From: Pandoraea vervacti
GTDB taxonomy: Bacteria > Pseudomonadota > Gammaproteobacteria > Burkholderiales > Burkholderiaceae
Assembly: GCF_000934605.2 (NCBI RefSeq)
Contig: NZ_CP010897.2
Span: 5,332,001 to 5,396,000, forward strand
Length of the DNA: 64,000 bases
Direction of reading: 5' to 3'
A model generated the notes under the pieces. That model did not search any database. It saw only the letters and a list, made by a program, of their open reading frames with translations, and was not told the DNA's origin. How positions within the stretch are numbered: the first letter of the stretch is position 1; every line of letters begins with the position of its first letter. Below, one piece after another: positions 26,364 to 34,853 of this stretch. The translations under genes and the position numbers were made by a program.

Positions 26364-26780
26364 TCAGGCGCAGGTGCGGCGCACGCCCGCCGAGCGCTTG
26401 GCGGGTGAGCCGGTCGTGGCGTCGGCGCTGGCGAGCGGCGCGTCGGCCATCATGCGCTCGAGGCTATGCGCGAGGGCCGCGGACATCCGGCGAATTTCCC
26501 GCTCGTCCCGACGAAACGCTTCACTTTGCACCAGCGATTCGAGTCGCCGTAACGTCTCGTCGGCTTGCGGCGTGTCGCTCGCTTCGAGCCGGGCAATCTC
26601 TTCGAGCACCGCCTGATACTCCTGCATTTGCCGGTGCAGCTTCTGGCCAATACCGCGCATTTCGGCACAGGCGCGTTCGTATTGCGCGCGAATGTCTTCC
26701 GGCCCGGCCGATGTGGATGTGGCCTGTGCGGCCTGTGCGGCCGGTGCGGGCTGTTGCGACGAATCAGACATGTCAGACAT
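26364..26780 (-). CDS. SseA-like small coiled-coil chaperone (first gene of translocon operon)
   Basis: A 138-residue, almost wholly helical protein with two coiled-coil segments: about 29-62 (RAQYERACAEMRGIGQKLHR) and 74-112 (LRRLESLVQSEAFRRDEREI). The spacing and the ending in a basic, Pro/Ser-containing tail resemble SseA, the SPI-2 chaperone that binds SseB and SseD. Position just before the SseB-like genes supports that. Sequence similarity is weak, and a needle-associated or stalk-type coiled coil is possible. The Ala/Gln-rich N-terminus comes partly from 9-base repeats (26722-26748). GGAGG stands seven bases before the ATG at 26780 but is buried in a long hairpin. Confidence 0.55.
   Translation of the reverse strand: MSDMSDSSQQPAPAAQAAQATSTSAGPEDIRAQYERACAEMRGIGQKLHRQMQEYQAVLEEIARLEASDTPQADETLRRLESLVQSEAFRRDEREIRRMSAALAHSLERMMADAPLASADATTGSPAKRSAGVRRTCA
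26722..26748 (-). repeat. Three 9-base repeats in the sseA-like gene
   Basis: GCCTGTGCG, GCCTGTGCG and GCCGGTGCG follow each other, coding for part of the Ala/Gln-rich leader of the SseA-like protein. A copy change would alter length in steps of three residues. Confidence 0.75.
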
Positions 26781-26785
26781 GAAAA

Positions 26786-26839
26786 CGCCTCCGTACGTTG
26801 CGGTCAGTCATTCAAGACATGTCGCATCGTACGGAGGCG
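26786..26839 (-). promoter_or_regulatory. Hairpin enclosing the ribosome binding site of the translocon operon
   Basis: CGCCTCCGTACG (26786-26797) is perfectly complementary to 26828-26839. Past a single mismatch, TGCG (26799-26802) and CGCA (26823-26826) extend the stem, leaving a 20-base loop. On the minus-strand mRNA the 3' arm carries GGAGG (complement of 26788-26792), seven bases before the first ATG of the operon. The structure would hide the ribosome binding site. The TTTTC that follows is too short for a good terminator, but partial termination of the upstream 5-oxoprolinase transcript is an alternative role. Confidence 0.7.
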
Positions 26840-26926
26840 CTGCACGGCCACCTTTGCAAAGTCCGCAATCCCTTCCGGGAACCGGCCTCGCTTCAGGGAT
26901 TTCCCAGCGTGTGTGGACGATGTCGC

Positions 26927-29900
26927 TTATGCCCGACCGAAACCGCCCCCTCCCGGCGTCTCGACGACGAAGATGTCGCCCGGTTGCATTTGCGTGCGAC
27001 CGATATGCGCCAGCGCCTCACGCGATCCATCTACGCGTTCAACGTAGTTCACACCGAGCGCGCCCGCACCGCCGCCCTGGGCGCCGAACGGCGCGTATAC
27101 ACGGTTGTTCGAAAGGATGGATGCCGTCATCGGCGTAAGGAAGCGAATGCGGCGCACGGCGCCATTTCCGCCCTGCCACCGGCCCTCGCCGCCCGACCCC
27201 GCGCGAATGCGGTGGCTTTCCAGCCGCACCGGGTAGCGCCACTCCAGCACTTCGGGATCGGTCAGACGCGAGTTCGTCATGTGCGTCTGTACGGCATCGG
27301 CGCCATGGAACCCGTGACCCGCACCGCTGCCACCGGAGATCGTTTCGTAGTACTGGTACGTCTCGTTGCCGAACGTGAAGTTGTTCATCGTGCCCTGGCT
27401 CGATGCGACGCACCCCAGCGCCCCGTAAAGCGCGTTGGTGATCGCCGACGACGTCTCCACGTTGCCCGACACCACCGCTGCCGGGAACACCGGATTGAGC
27501 ATCGATCCCTCCGGCACGATCACCGTCAATGGCTTGAGGCAGCCGGCGTTGAGCGGAATGTCGTCGTCCACGAGTGTGCGGAAGACGTAGAGCACCGCCG
27601 CCATGCAGACTGCGCGCGGTGCGTTGAAGTTGTTCGGCAACTGCGCAGACGTGCCGGTGAAATCGATCGTCGCGCTGCGCGTTGCCTTGTCGACACGGAT
27701 CTTCACTTCGATCGCGGCGCCGTTATCCAGCGGGTAGCGGTAGTGACCGTCGGCCAGCGCCCCGATCACACGACGCACGGCGGACTCGGCGTTGTCCTGC
27801 ACGTGCCCCATGTAGGCGAGCACGACGTCGCGACCGAACGCGCCAACCATGCGGCGCAGTTCGTCCACGCCCTTCTGGTTCGCGGCCACCTGCGCACGCA
27901 GATCGGCCATGTTCTGGTCGATGTTGCGCGCCGGATAGCGCGCGCCGCCCAGCAGCTCACGCGTCTCGCAATCACGCAATTCCCCGGCCGCCACGAGTTG
28001 CCAGTTGTCGATGAGCACGCCCTCTTCCTCGACGTGGGTCGAATCCGGGGGCATCGAACCCGGCGTGATGCCGCCGATATCCGCATGGTGGCCGCGCGAG
28101 CCGACGTAGAACAGCGGCGCCTCCATCGTTGACGTGTTCGACCTATCGGCGTCGCTCTCGCCCGCCACGAAGACGGGCGTAATCACCGTGACGTCCGGCA
28201 AATGCGTGCCGCCGTGATACGGATCGTTGAGCATGAAGACGTCGCCATCGCGCATCTTGCCGCGATTGCGCTCGATCACCGTCTTGATGCTCTCGCCCAT
28301 CGACCCGAGGTGCACCGGCATGTGCGGTGCATTGGCGATGAGGTTGCCGTCCCGGTCGAACAGCGCGCACGAGAAGTCGAGCCGCTCCTTGATGTTCACC
28401 GAGTACGCCGTATTTTGCAGACGCAATCCCATCTGTTCGGCAATCGACATGAACAGGTTGTTGAAGATCTCCAGGCGCACCGGATCGGCCTGCGTGCCAA
28501 GGCCGCGCTGCGTTTGCCGGGGCGCCACGCGCGTGAGCACCAGGTTGCCTTGCGCCGTCATTTTCGCCTGCCAACCGGGCTCGATCACCGTGGTGCCGCT
28601 CTTCTCCGCGACGATGGCCGGCCCGTCGATGGCGTCGCCTGCGAGCAGCGTGTCGCGCTCGAACAGCGAGGCGTCATGCCACACGCCGGCGGCGTAGAGC
28701 TTGACCCGATCCACGGCCTGCGGGACACCCGATGTGCGCAGCGCAAGCGGGGCGATGTCGACCGGCGCATCCGACAGACCGACGGCTTCGACCGACGCAA
28801 CTTCGACGATCAGCGCCGCGCCGTCCATCAGGAACGAGTAGCGCTGGCGATAGGCGGCTTCAAAGGCCGCGCGCATTTGCTCGACGGTGCCGAACGGCAC
28901 GGCAATCGCCGAATCGGTCCCCGCGTAGCGCACATGCACGCGACGCACCGTCTCGATACGCGATGGCGGTACGCCCTGCGACAACAACGCGTTGACGGCT
29001 TCGTCGGCAAGCGCGCCAAGCGTGTCCTCGAGCGCCACGAGTCCGTCGTTCGACAGCGGCGCTTCGATCATTCGCTCGCGCATCGCCGTCTGGTCGGCGA
29101 GTCCCATGCCATACGCCGACAGAACACCTGCCAACGGATGCGCGAAGACCTGGGTCATGCCCAGCGCGTCGGCCACACCGCAGGCGTGCTGACCGCCCGC
29201 GCCGCCGAACGTCGTCAGCACGTAACGGCTCACGTCGTGGCCACGTTGCACCGAGATTTTCTTGATCGCGTTGGCCATCGCCCCGATCGCGATTTCGAGG
29301 AACCCTTCGGCCAGGGCTTCGGGCGTCTGCCGACGCCCCGTCGCCTTCTCGATCTCGGCCGCCAGCGCGGTGAATTTCGCGACAACGACGTCCCGATCGA
29401 GCGGTTCGTTGGCGTTCGGGCCGAACACCTTCGGGAAATGCGCCGGTTGAATCTTGCCGAGCATGACGTTGCAGTCCGTCACGGCGAGTGGTCCGCCACG
29501 GCGATAGGCGGCCGGTCCCGGATTGGCCCCCGCCGAGTCCGGGCCGACCCGCAAGCGCGTACCGTCGAACGACAACACCGAGCCGCCCCCCGCCGCGACC
29601 GTATGAATGCTCATCATCGGCGCACGCATGCGCACCCCGGCGACCTGCGTCTCGAAAACACGCTCGAACTCGCCGTTGTAGTGCGAGACGTCTGTCGACG
29701 TGCCGCCCATGTCGAAGCCGATCACGCGCTCGAAGCCCGCAGCGCTCGACGCCCGGACCATCCCGACAATGCCGCCCGCAGGGCCCGACAGGATCGCGTC
29801 CTTGCCCTGAAAGTTATCGGCGCGCGTGAGCCCCCCGCTGCTCTGCATGAATTGCAGATTCACACCGGGCATTTCGCTGGCGACCTGCTCCACATAGCGT

Positions 29901-30610
29901 CGCAGGATGGGTGAGAGGTACGCGTCCACCACGGTGGTGTCGCCGCGCGAGACCAGCTTCATCAGCGGCGAGACCTGATGCGACACGGAAATCTGCGTGA
30001 AGCCGATATCCTCGGCGATCCCGGCGAGCGCCTTCTCATGCTGTTGATATCGATAGCCGTGCATCAGCACGATGGCCAGCGCACGAATGCCCCTGGCGTA
30101 GACCGCTTCGAGCGCCGCGCGTGCGGCGTCGATATCCAGTTCGCGCACGACTTCGCCATGCGCGCCCATGCGCTCGTCCACTTCGACCACCTCGGCGTAC
30201 AACGCTTCCGGCAACGCAATGTCGAGATCGAACAGTCGCGGGCGGTTCTGATACGCGATACGCAGTGCATCGCGAAAACCCTGCGTGGTGACGAGCGCCA
30301 GCGGTTCCCCCTTGCGTTCGAGCAACGCGTTGGTCGCCACGGTCGTGCCCATTTTCACCATGTCGACCCGATCGGGCGTGATCGGCTCCCCGGCAGCCAG
30401 CCCCAGCAGGTGGCGGATGCCGGCGACCGCGGCGTCGCGATACTGCTCGGGATTCTCCGAGAGCAGCTTGTGCGTGACGAGCGAGCCGTCCGGGCGGCGC
30501 GCCACGATATCGGTGAAGGTGCCGCCACGGTCGATCCAGAACTGCCAGCGCGAAGCGGTCTGATGCGCGGGTGCGCGGTGTTGGGCGGAAGGCGTGAGAG
30601 CGTTCGTCAT
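26927..30610 (-). CDS. 5-oxoprolinase / hydantoinase A-B fusion (OPLAH family)
   Basis: A 1227-residue cytoplasmic enzyme of the ATP-dependent oxoprolinase/N-methylhydantoinase family. The HyuA-like half begins with the ATP-binding IDRGGTFTDIVARRPDG (27-43) and has GFDMGGTSTDVSHY near residue 300. The HyuB-like half begins near 705 (LFMSIAEQMGLRLQNTA) and ends with the family's glycine-rich TPGGGGFGRA. The full fused length matches eukaryotic and bacterial 5-oxoprolinases, which open 5-oxoproline to glutamate using ATP. The upstream genes on the same strand encode a transporter and a D-glutamate-cyclase-like protein, which fits 5-oxoproline or a related lactam as substrate; a hydantoin is possible. 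Confidence 0.88.
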   Translation of the reverse strand: MTNALTPSAQHRAPAHQTASRWQFWIDRGGTFTDIVARRPDGSLVTHKLLSENPEQYRDAAVAGIRHLLGLAAGEPITPDRVDMVKMGTTVATNALLERKGEPLALVTTQGFRDALRIAYQNRPRLFDLDIALPEALYAEVVEVDERMGAHGEVVRELDIDAARAALEAVYARGIRALAIVLMHGYRYQQHEKALAGIAEDIGFTQISVSHQVSPLMKLVSRGDTTVVDAYLSPILRRYVEQVASEMPGVNLQFMQSSGGLTRADNFQGKDAILSGPAGGIVGMVRASSAAGFERVIGFDMGGTSTDVSHYNGEFERVFETQVAGVRMRAPMMSIHTVAAGGGSVLSFDGTRLRVGPDSAGANPGPAAYRRGGPLAVTDCNVMLGKIQPAHFPKVFGPNANEPLDRDVVVAKFTALAAEIEKATGRRQTPEALAEGFLEIAIGAMANAIKKISVQRGHDVSRYVLTTFGGAGGQHACGVADALGMTQVFAHPLAGVLSAYGMGLADQTAMRERMIEAPLSNDGLVALEDTLGALADEAVNALLSQGVPPSRIETVRRVHVRYAGTDSAIAVPFGTVEQMRAAFEAAYRQRYSFLMDGAALIVEVASVEAVGLSDAPVDIAPLALRTSGVPQAVDRVKLYAAGVWHDASLFERDTLLAGDAIDGPAIVAEKSGTTVIEPGWQAKMTAQGNLVLTRVAPRQTQRGLGTQADPVRLEIFNNLFMSIAEQMGLRLQNTAYSVNIKERLDFSCALFDRDGNLIANAPHMPVHLGSMGESIKTVIERNRGKMRDGDVFMLNDPYHGGTHLPDVTVITPVFVAGESDADRSNTSTMEAPLFYVGSRGHHADIGGITPGSMPPDSTHVEEEGVLIDNWQLVAAGELRDCETRELLGGARYPARNIDQNMADLRAQVAANQKGVDELRRMVGAFGRDVVLAYMGHVQDNAESAVRRVIGALADGHYRYPLDNGAAIEVKIRVDKATRSATIDFTGTSAQLPNNFNAPRAVCMAAVLYVFRTLVDDDIPLNAGCLKPLTVIVPEGSMLNPVFPAAVVSGNVETSSAITNALYGALGCVASSQGTMNNFTFGNETYQYYETISGGSGAGHGFHGADAVQTHMTNSRLTDPEVLEWRYPVRLESHRIRAGSGGEGRWQGGNGAVRRIRFLTPMTASILSNNRVYAPFGAQGGGAGALGVNYVERVDGSREALAHIGRTQMQPGDIFVVETPGGGGFGRA

Positions 30611-30893
30611 GGTGTCACTCGCAAAGCAATAGTCAAACGAGAATCAAGAATGGGACGACGCACGATGCATCGGCTTGTCGCATCAATTCGTCGTCCAAAC
30701 CGATGGACGCACGAATCCCGGCGCGGACCTTCCGAACAGGATCGGATCGGTTCGCACACTGGTGGTTTGGCTAACGGGAGTTGTAAGTTCGGAGTCGTCG
30801 GGCGCGGCAGCGACGGCTGCCGCGGTGTTTCGCGGGCGCCCGTTCCTGCGTGTCCTGCCTGTCGCAGTCCGGGCGCCATTCGCAGGCAAGGCG

Positions 30894-32219
30894 TCAGGCC
30901 GTGCGCGTCTCGAGCGATTCGAGTTCGCGACCACGCGTTTCGGGCAACGTGAGCGCGGCGAGAATCAGCACCCCATACGCCACACCGGCGAAGATACCGA
31001 TGGTCGTGCCCAGACCATATTGCTTGGAGAGCATGCCGATCAGGAACGGGAACAGGGCCCCGACGGCACGGCCGACGTTGTAGCAAAATCCCTGGCCGGA
31101 GCCGCGAACCCGCGTGGGGAACAGCTCGGTGAGGAATGCGCCCATGCCGCTGAAGATGCCCGAGGCGAAGAACCCGAGCGGGAAGCCGAGCCAGAACATG
31201 GCGCTGTCGGTCAACGGCAGCGACGTGTACGAGAAGGCGATCACCATCGAGCCCACGGCGAACAGAATGAAGTTCGGCTTGCGACCGAGACGGTCCGTCA
31301 GATACGAGCTGGCCAGATAGCCCACCCACGAGCCGAAGATGATCATCGCGAGATATCCGCCGGTGCCCATGACCGTCAGGTGACGCTCGGTTTTCAGATA
31401 CGTGGGCAGCCAGGTCGTGATGGCGTAGTAGCCGCCTTGAGCGCCCGTCGTCAGCAGGGCAGCGCGAATCGTCGTCGAGAGCAGTGCCGGACTGAAGATG
31501 GCGGCCAGACCCGGTGCGTCCTCGGACTTCACTTGCTTGGCCTTTTCTTTCTGATACACCTCCGGCTCTTGCACGTACCGGCGAATGAACAGCACCAGCA
31601 GCGCAGGCAGCAAGCCGATGAGGAACAGCGCGCGCCACGCCATGTCGCCCGGCAGCAGGGAGAACAGCACGGCGTAGAGAATCGCCGTCAGCCCCCAGCC
31701 GATGGCCCAGCCGGACTGCACGAGACCGACCGCCTTGCCGCGATCGCGGGCGCGGATCACTTCACCGATGAGCACGGCGCCGGCCGTCCATTCGCCGCCG
31801 AAGCCGAAACCCATCAGAGCGCGTGCCGCGAGCAGCTGGTGGTAGTTCTGAGCGAGACCGCACAGCCCCGTGAACAGGGCGAACCACAGCACGGTGAGTT
31901 GCAGCGTGCGCACGCGGCCGATGCGGTCCGACAAAATGCCGGCGACCCAACCGCCGAGCGCCGAGGCGAGCAGGGTGAGCGTACCGATGAAGCCCGCGTC
32001 GGCGAGGCTGATGCCCCACGTGGCGATCAGCGTCGGAATGACGAAGCTCAGCATCTGGGTATCCATGCCGTCGAGCATGTAGCCGACCTTGCAGCTCCAG
32101 AACGCGCGTTTCTCGCGCGGGGTGGCCTCGCCGTACCAGCCGAACAGGCTACCGCCTGCCTCGTCGGAGGCGGAGGAGTTCGTCGCTGCGGGGGCCGCGA
32201 GTGGGGTTTTGCTTTCCAT
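30894..32219 (-). CDS. MFS transporter of the 5-oxoproline-type gene cluster
   Basis: A 441-residue major facilitator with 12 predicted helices. Landmarks are KVGYMLDGMDTQMLSF in helix 1, GILSDRIGRVRTLQ (loop 2-3), ARALMGFGFGGEWTAGAVL in helix 4, and YLTDRLGRKPN in the second half. It belongs to the sialate/aromatic acid type branch of organic acid symporters. The ATG at 32219 has GGAG ten bases upstream; the in-frame stretch to 32333 lacks family character. Placed between oxoprolinase and hydro-lyase genes on the same strand, it probably imports their substrate. Confidence 0.85.
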   Translation of the reverse strand: MESKTPLAAPAATNSSASDEAGGSLFGWYGEATPREKRAFWSCKVGYMLDGMDTQMLSFVIPTLIATWGISLADAGFIGTLTLLASALGGWVAGILSDRIGRVRTLQLTVLWFALFTGLCGLAQNYHQLLAARALMGFGFGGEWTAGAVLIGEVIRARDRGKAVGLVQSGWAIGWGLTAILYAVLFSLLPGDMAWRALFLIGLLPALLVLFIRRYVQEPEVYQKEKAKQVKSEDAPGLAAIFSPALLSTTIRAALLTTGAQGGYYAITTWLPTYLKTERHLTVMGTGGYLAMIIFGSWVGYLASSYLTDRLGRKPNFILFAVGSMVIAFSYTSLPLTDSAMFWLGFPLGFFASGIFSGMGAFLTELFPTRVRGSGQGFCYNVGRAVGALFPFLIGMLSKQYGLGTTIGIFAGVAYGVLILAALTLPETRGRELESLETRTA

Positions 32220-32466
32220 GAGAAAAAGGCTCCGGTGATGTCCTGTCTTGCCGTGTGGTGCACTGGGACCGCGCGCTCCCAACAGGCGTGAGAGGTCACC
32301 GGCGGGCGATAGAACGCCCGCCGCGGCCGTCAATGGCGCGGTTTCTTTTCTGACTGCGTGATACGGGTTGATGCGGGTGCTGCGGGGTTGGCGCGATGCG
32401 AAGACGAATGTCCCGAAGTGAAAGCAGCGCGTCGAATACGTCGTGTCAATGCACGCCGTGCTGGTC

Positions 32467-33288
32467 TCAGAAGACGGCCAGCGTGGCGTTCGGAATGTCG
32501 GTCATCAGCATGTAGCCGGGGCGATGCCCGATGGCCAACGGCAGCCTGGCGCCCATGAGCGCCGTTTGCGGCGTCACGCCACAAGCCCAGTACACGGGCA
32601 GTTCGCCGTCGCGAATCGTCACGGCATCGCCGAAGTCCGGCTTCGACAGGTCTGCGATGCCCAATTCCGACGGGTCGCCGATATGAATCGGTGCGCCGTG
32701 CACGCCCGGAAAACGCGACGTGATCTGCACCGCGCGAATCGCGTCGGCCCCCTTCATGGGACGCATCGACACGACCAGCTCACCGCCGAACTTGCCGGCG
32801 CGCTGATTCGCGATATTCGTGCGGTACATCGGCACATTGCAGCCCTCTTCCACGTGGCGCAACCCGATACCGGCCTTGGCGAGCATATCTTCGAACGAGA
32901 ACGAGCAACCGATCGCGAACACCACGAAGTCGCTTTGCCAGAACTCGGCAAGGTTATCGACCTGCGCTGCGAGCTTGCCGTCGCGATAGACGTTATAGCC
33001 TGGCACGTCGGTGCGGATGTCCACCTCGCGGCCCAACGAAGGCACATGCCATTGGCCCGGTTCGCCAACACCCAGCAGCGGGCAGGCCTTCGGATTGCTT
33101 TGACAGAACCGCAGGAAATCGTGGGCATGGGCCACCGGCAGAATCGCGAGGTTGGCCTGCGCGAAGTCGCCGCAGTAGCCGGCGGTCGGCCCCCGGAACT
33201 GCGCCGAGCGCACGGCCTGACGAAATTCGTAAGGCGTGATGGTCTCGCGCTGCGAAGTGAAGTCGTGCGGGGTGGCTCGATGGTTCAT
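32467..33288 (-). CDS. Putative hydro-lyase, DUF1445 / D-glutamate cyclase family
   Basis: A 273-residue cytoplasmic protein of the UPF0317/DUF1445 family, whose mammalian relative (DGLUCY) interconverts D-glutamate and 5-oxo-D-proline. Family features are RSAQFRGPTAGYCGDFAQAN near residues 27-46, FAIGCSFSFEDML near 130, and VSMRPMKGADAIRAVQITSR near 170. The ATG at 33288 gives the usual length; an ATG ten codons upstream has no ribosome binding site. Gene order with 5-oxoprolinase and an MFS carrier gives this annotation unusual support. The opposite-strand LysR gene, 238 bases away, is the likely regulator. Confidence 0.82.
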   Translation of the reverse strand: MNHRATPHDFTSQRETITPYEFRQAVRSAQFRGPTAGYCGDFAQANLAILPVAHAHDFLRFCQSNPKACPLLGVGEPGQWHVPSLGREVDIRTDVPGYNVYRDGKLAAQVDNLAEFWQSDFVVFAIGCSFSFEDMLAKAGIGLRHVEEGCNVPMYRTNIANQRAGKFGGELVVSMRPMKGADAIRAVQITSRFPGVHGAPIHIGDPSELGIADLSKPDFGDAVTIRDGELPVYWACGVTPQTALMGARLPLAIGHRPGYMLMTDIPNATLAVF

Positions 33289-33360
33289 GACAGATCCGGC
33301 GTTTGGGTGAGATGCCATTGCGACATCGGATAGCCAGAAGAATAGGAAGAAAAAAAAGTT

Positions 33361-33485
33361 ATCGCTAACGAGTTTTTGTTCGCACCGCCGTATAGAATTT
33401 CTTAACGACTTCCCGGGTTTTCCCGAGGTTCGTTGCATTAATTTTCACTGCCCCGTCCATGCCTCGTTCACGGTAAGTTAGCGAT
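33361..33485. promoter_or_regulatory. Pair of inverted ATCGCTAAC sites in the divergent lysR region
   Basis: ATCGCTAAC (33361-33369) and its exact reverse complement GTTAGCGAT (33477-33485) flank the divergent intergenic region, 107 bases apart. Each is set in an AT-rich context, one near the hydro-lyase promoter side and one just before lysR. They are good candidates for binding sites of the LysR regulator, possibly with DNA looping. Confidence 0.45.
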
Positions 33486-33526
33486 TTTGGGCAGTCTCCC
33501 GCTGCCAGGCCAGCCACCCCGCCCTC

Positions 33527-34459
33527 ATGAATACGCGCTTTCTCGAAACCTTCGTCACGCTGGCCATGCTGCGCAACTTTCGTGCGACAGCGGCGGCATT
33601 GCACGCCACGCCGGCTGCGATTTCGCAACGGCTCAAGGTGCTCGAAGAGGAGTTGAAGACCGAACTCGTGGATCGCGAAAGCCGGGAGTTTCGCCTCACG
33701 CCGAATGGCGAGTACTTGCTGGGTTATGCGAAAGCCGTGGTGGAAGCGGCACGGCGTCTGCAAGCGGCGGCGGACGGCGAGAGCACCATGCGGGGTCGCC
33801 TGCGCCTCGGTGTCATCGAGACGGTGGTGCACAGCTGGCTGCCGAACTATCTGCGACGCCTCGCTGCCGACTACCCCACGCTCGAAGTCGAGTTGACGGT
33901 CGACGTCTCGGTGCAGTTGCAACGGCGTCTCATGGCAGATGAACTCGATCTCATCATTCGCGTGGAAGGCAGCGACGACAGCAGCGTGGTATGCAACGCG
34001 CTGGCCAACTACCCCGTGCATTGGATTGCGCGCAAGGGCATGTTTCCGAACACGCGCAGCGGACTCGCCAAGCAAGTGCTTCAGCATCCGATCCTGACAT
34101 ATGGTCGCGGCACCGCGCCGCATCGCGCGCTGGAAGACATCGTGGCGAAGCTCGCGGGCGTGCACGGCGTGCCGCTGTCGGAAACGCGCGTGACCGGTTC
34201 GCCGTCGATTGCCGTGATCGTGCAGTTGGTGCGCGACGGTTTCGGTGTCGCCGCGATTCCGCGCCTGTTCGTCGACACGTTGATCGCCAACGGCGAGGTC
34301 GTGGAACTGCCCTTGCAGCCAGCGCCGCCGTCCATCGTCGTATCGATGTCGCGGCGCGCCGATGCGCCGCTCTTCGTTCACGGCGCGGCGACCGCCGCAC
34401 GTATGGCATGCACGGAGTATTGCCAGAAGAGCGATCGCCGCCTGGTGGAATTGTTGTGA
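33527..34459 (+). CDS. LysR-family regulator of the oxoprolinase cluster
   Basis: A 310-residue LysR protein. The winged helix-turn-helix is at 1-60 (FLETFVTLAMLRNFRATAAA, then AAISQRLKVLEEELKTELVDR). The effector domain runs from about 90, with the typical RLRLGVIETVVHSWLPNYL and GFGVAAIPRLFVD. It is divergent from the hydro-lyase gene, the classic arrangement for a LysR activator of an adjacent catabolic operon, so control of hydro-lyase, MFS and perhaps oxoprolinase genes is inferred. It converges on the oxidase operon, ending 13 bases from its last gene. Confidence 0.88.
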   Translation: MNTRFLETFVTLAMLRNFRATAAALHATPAAISQRLKVLEEELKTELVDRESREFRLTPNGEYLLGYAKAVVEAARRLQAAADGESTMRGRLRLGVIETVVHSWLPNYLRRLAADYPTLEVELTVDVSVQLQRRLMADELDLIIRVEGSDDSSVVCNALANYPVHWIARKGMFPNTRSGLAKQVLQHPILTYGRGTAPHRALEDIVAKLAGVHGVPLSETRVTGSPSIAVIVQLVRDGFGVAAIPRLFVDTLIANGEVVELPLQPAPPSIVVSMSRRADAPLFVHGAATAARMACTEYCQKSDRRLVELL

Positions 34460-34472
34460 AGTCCGCAGCGCC

Positions 34473-34844
34473 TTACCGGAAGTGCGCCAGCCGTGTGACG
34501 AACGTGAAGTCGGCTTCCGACGCCATCAACGACATCAGCACGAGCAGCGCGAGCGGCGGGACCAGAATGGCGTAGACGAGCGCGAGCCGCTCCCAGCGCA
34601 TGTGCATGAAAATCGCCACGATCAGTCCGGCCTTCGCGACCATCAACACAAGAATCAGTCCCCATCGCAGGTAGCCTTGCAGATTCGCGTAGTCGACGAG
34701 GTAGGAGAACGTCGAGAGCACGAACAATAGGCCCCAAACCTTCAGATATAGCCCCACCGAGTGTTGTTGTCCGGTGTGATCGGGACGCGTCGACGAGACA
34801 GGCGAGTGCGCCCCCATCGGGGTCGTGGAAGGTTCCATTTCCAT
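34473..34844 (-). CDS. Cytochrome c oxidase subunit IV / CyoD-like small membrane protein
   Basis: A 123-residue protein with three membrane helices (about 30-52, 60-78 and 88-112), matching the COX4/CyoD family of small heme-copper oxidase subunits. MRWERLALVYAILVPPLALL is the typical end of helix 2 and start of helix 3. It probably stabilises the oxidase complex. It is the last gene of the oxidase operon, nine bases after the second subunit III gene. The first 25 residues are a Ser/Pro/Thr-rich cytoplasmic tail. Confidence 0.82.
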   Translation of the reverse strand: MEMEPSTTPMGAHSPVSSTRPDHTGQQHSVGLYLKVWGLLFVLSTFSYLVDYANLQGYLRWGLILVLMVAKAGLIVAIFMHMRWERLALVYAILVPPLALLVLMSLMASEADFTFVTRLAHFR

Positions 34845-34853
34845 GACGCCTCC

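Noticed and set aside
26786..26839. The 26786-26839 hairpin as a plain terminator of the oxoprolinase gene
   Set aside because: The loop is 20 bases, only four T follow, and the stem carries the ribosome binding site of the next gene, so a regulatory role is more likely, though weak termination is not excluded.
28202..29914. A 570-residue plus-strand frame inside the oxoprolinase gene
   Set aside because: Antisense shadow; the oxoprolinase frame is continuous and carries all family motifs.
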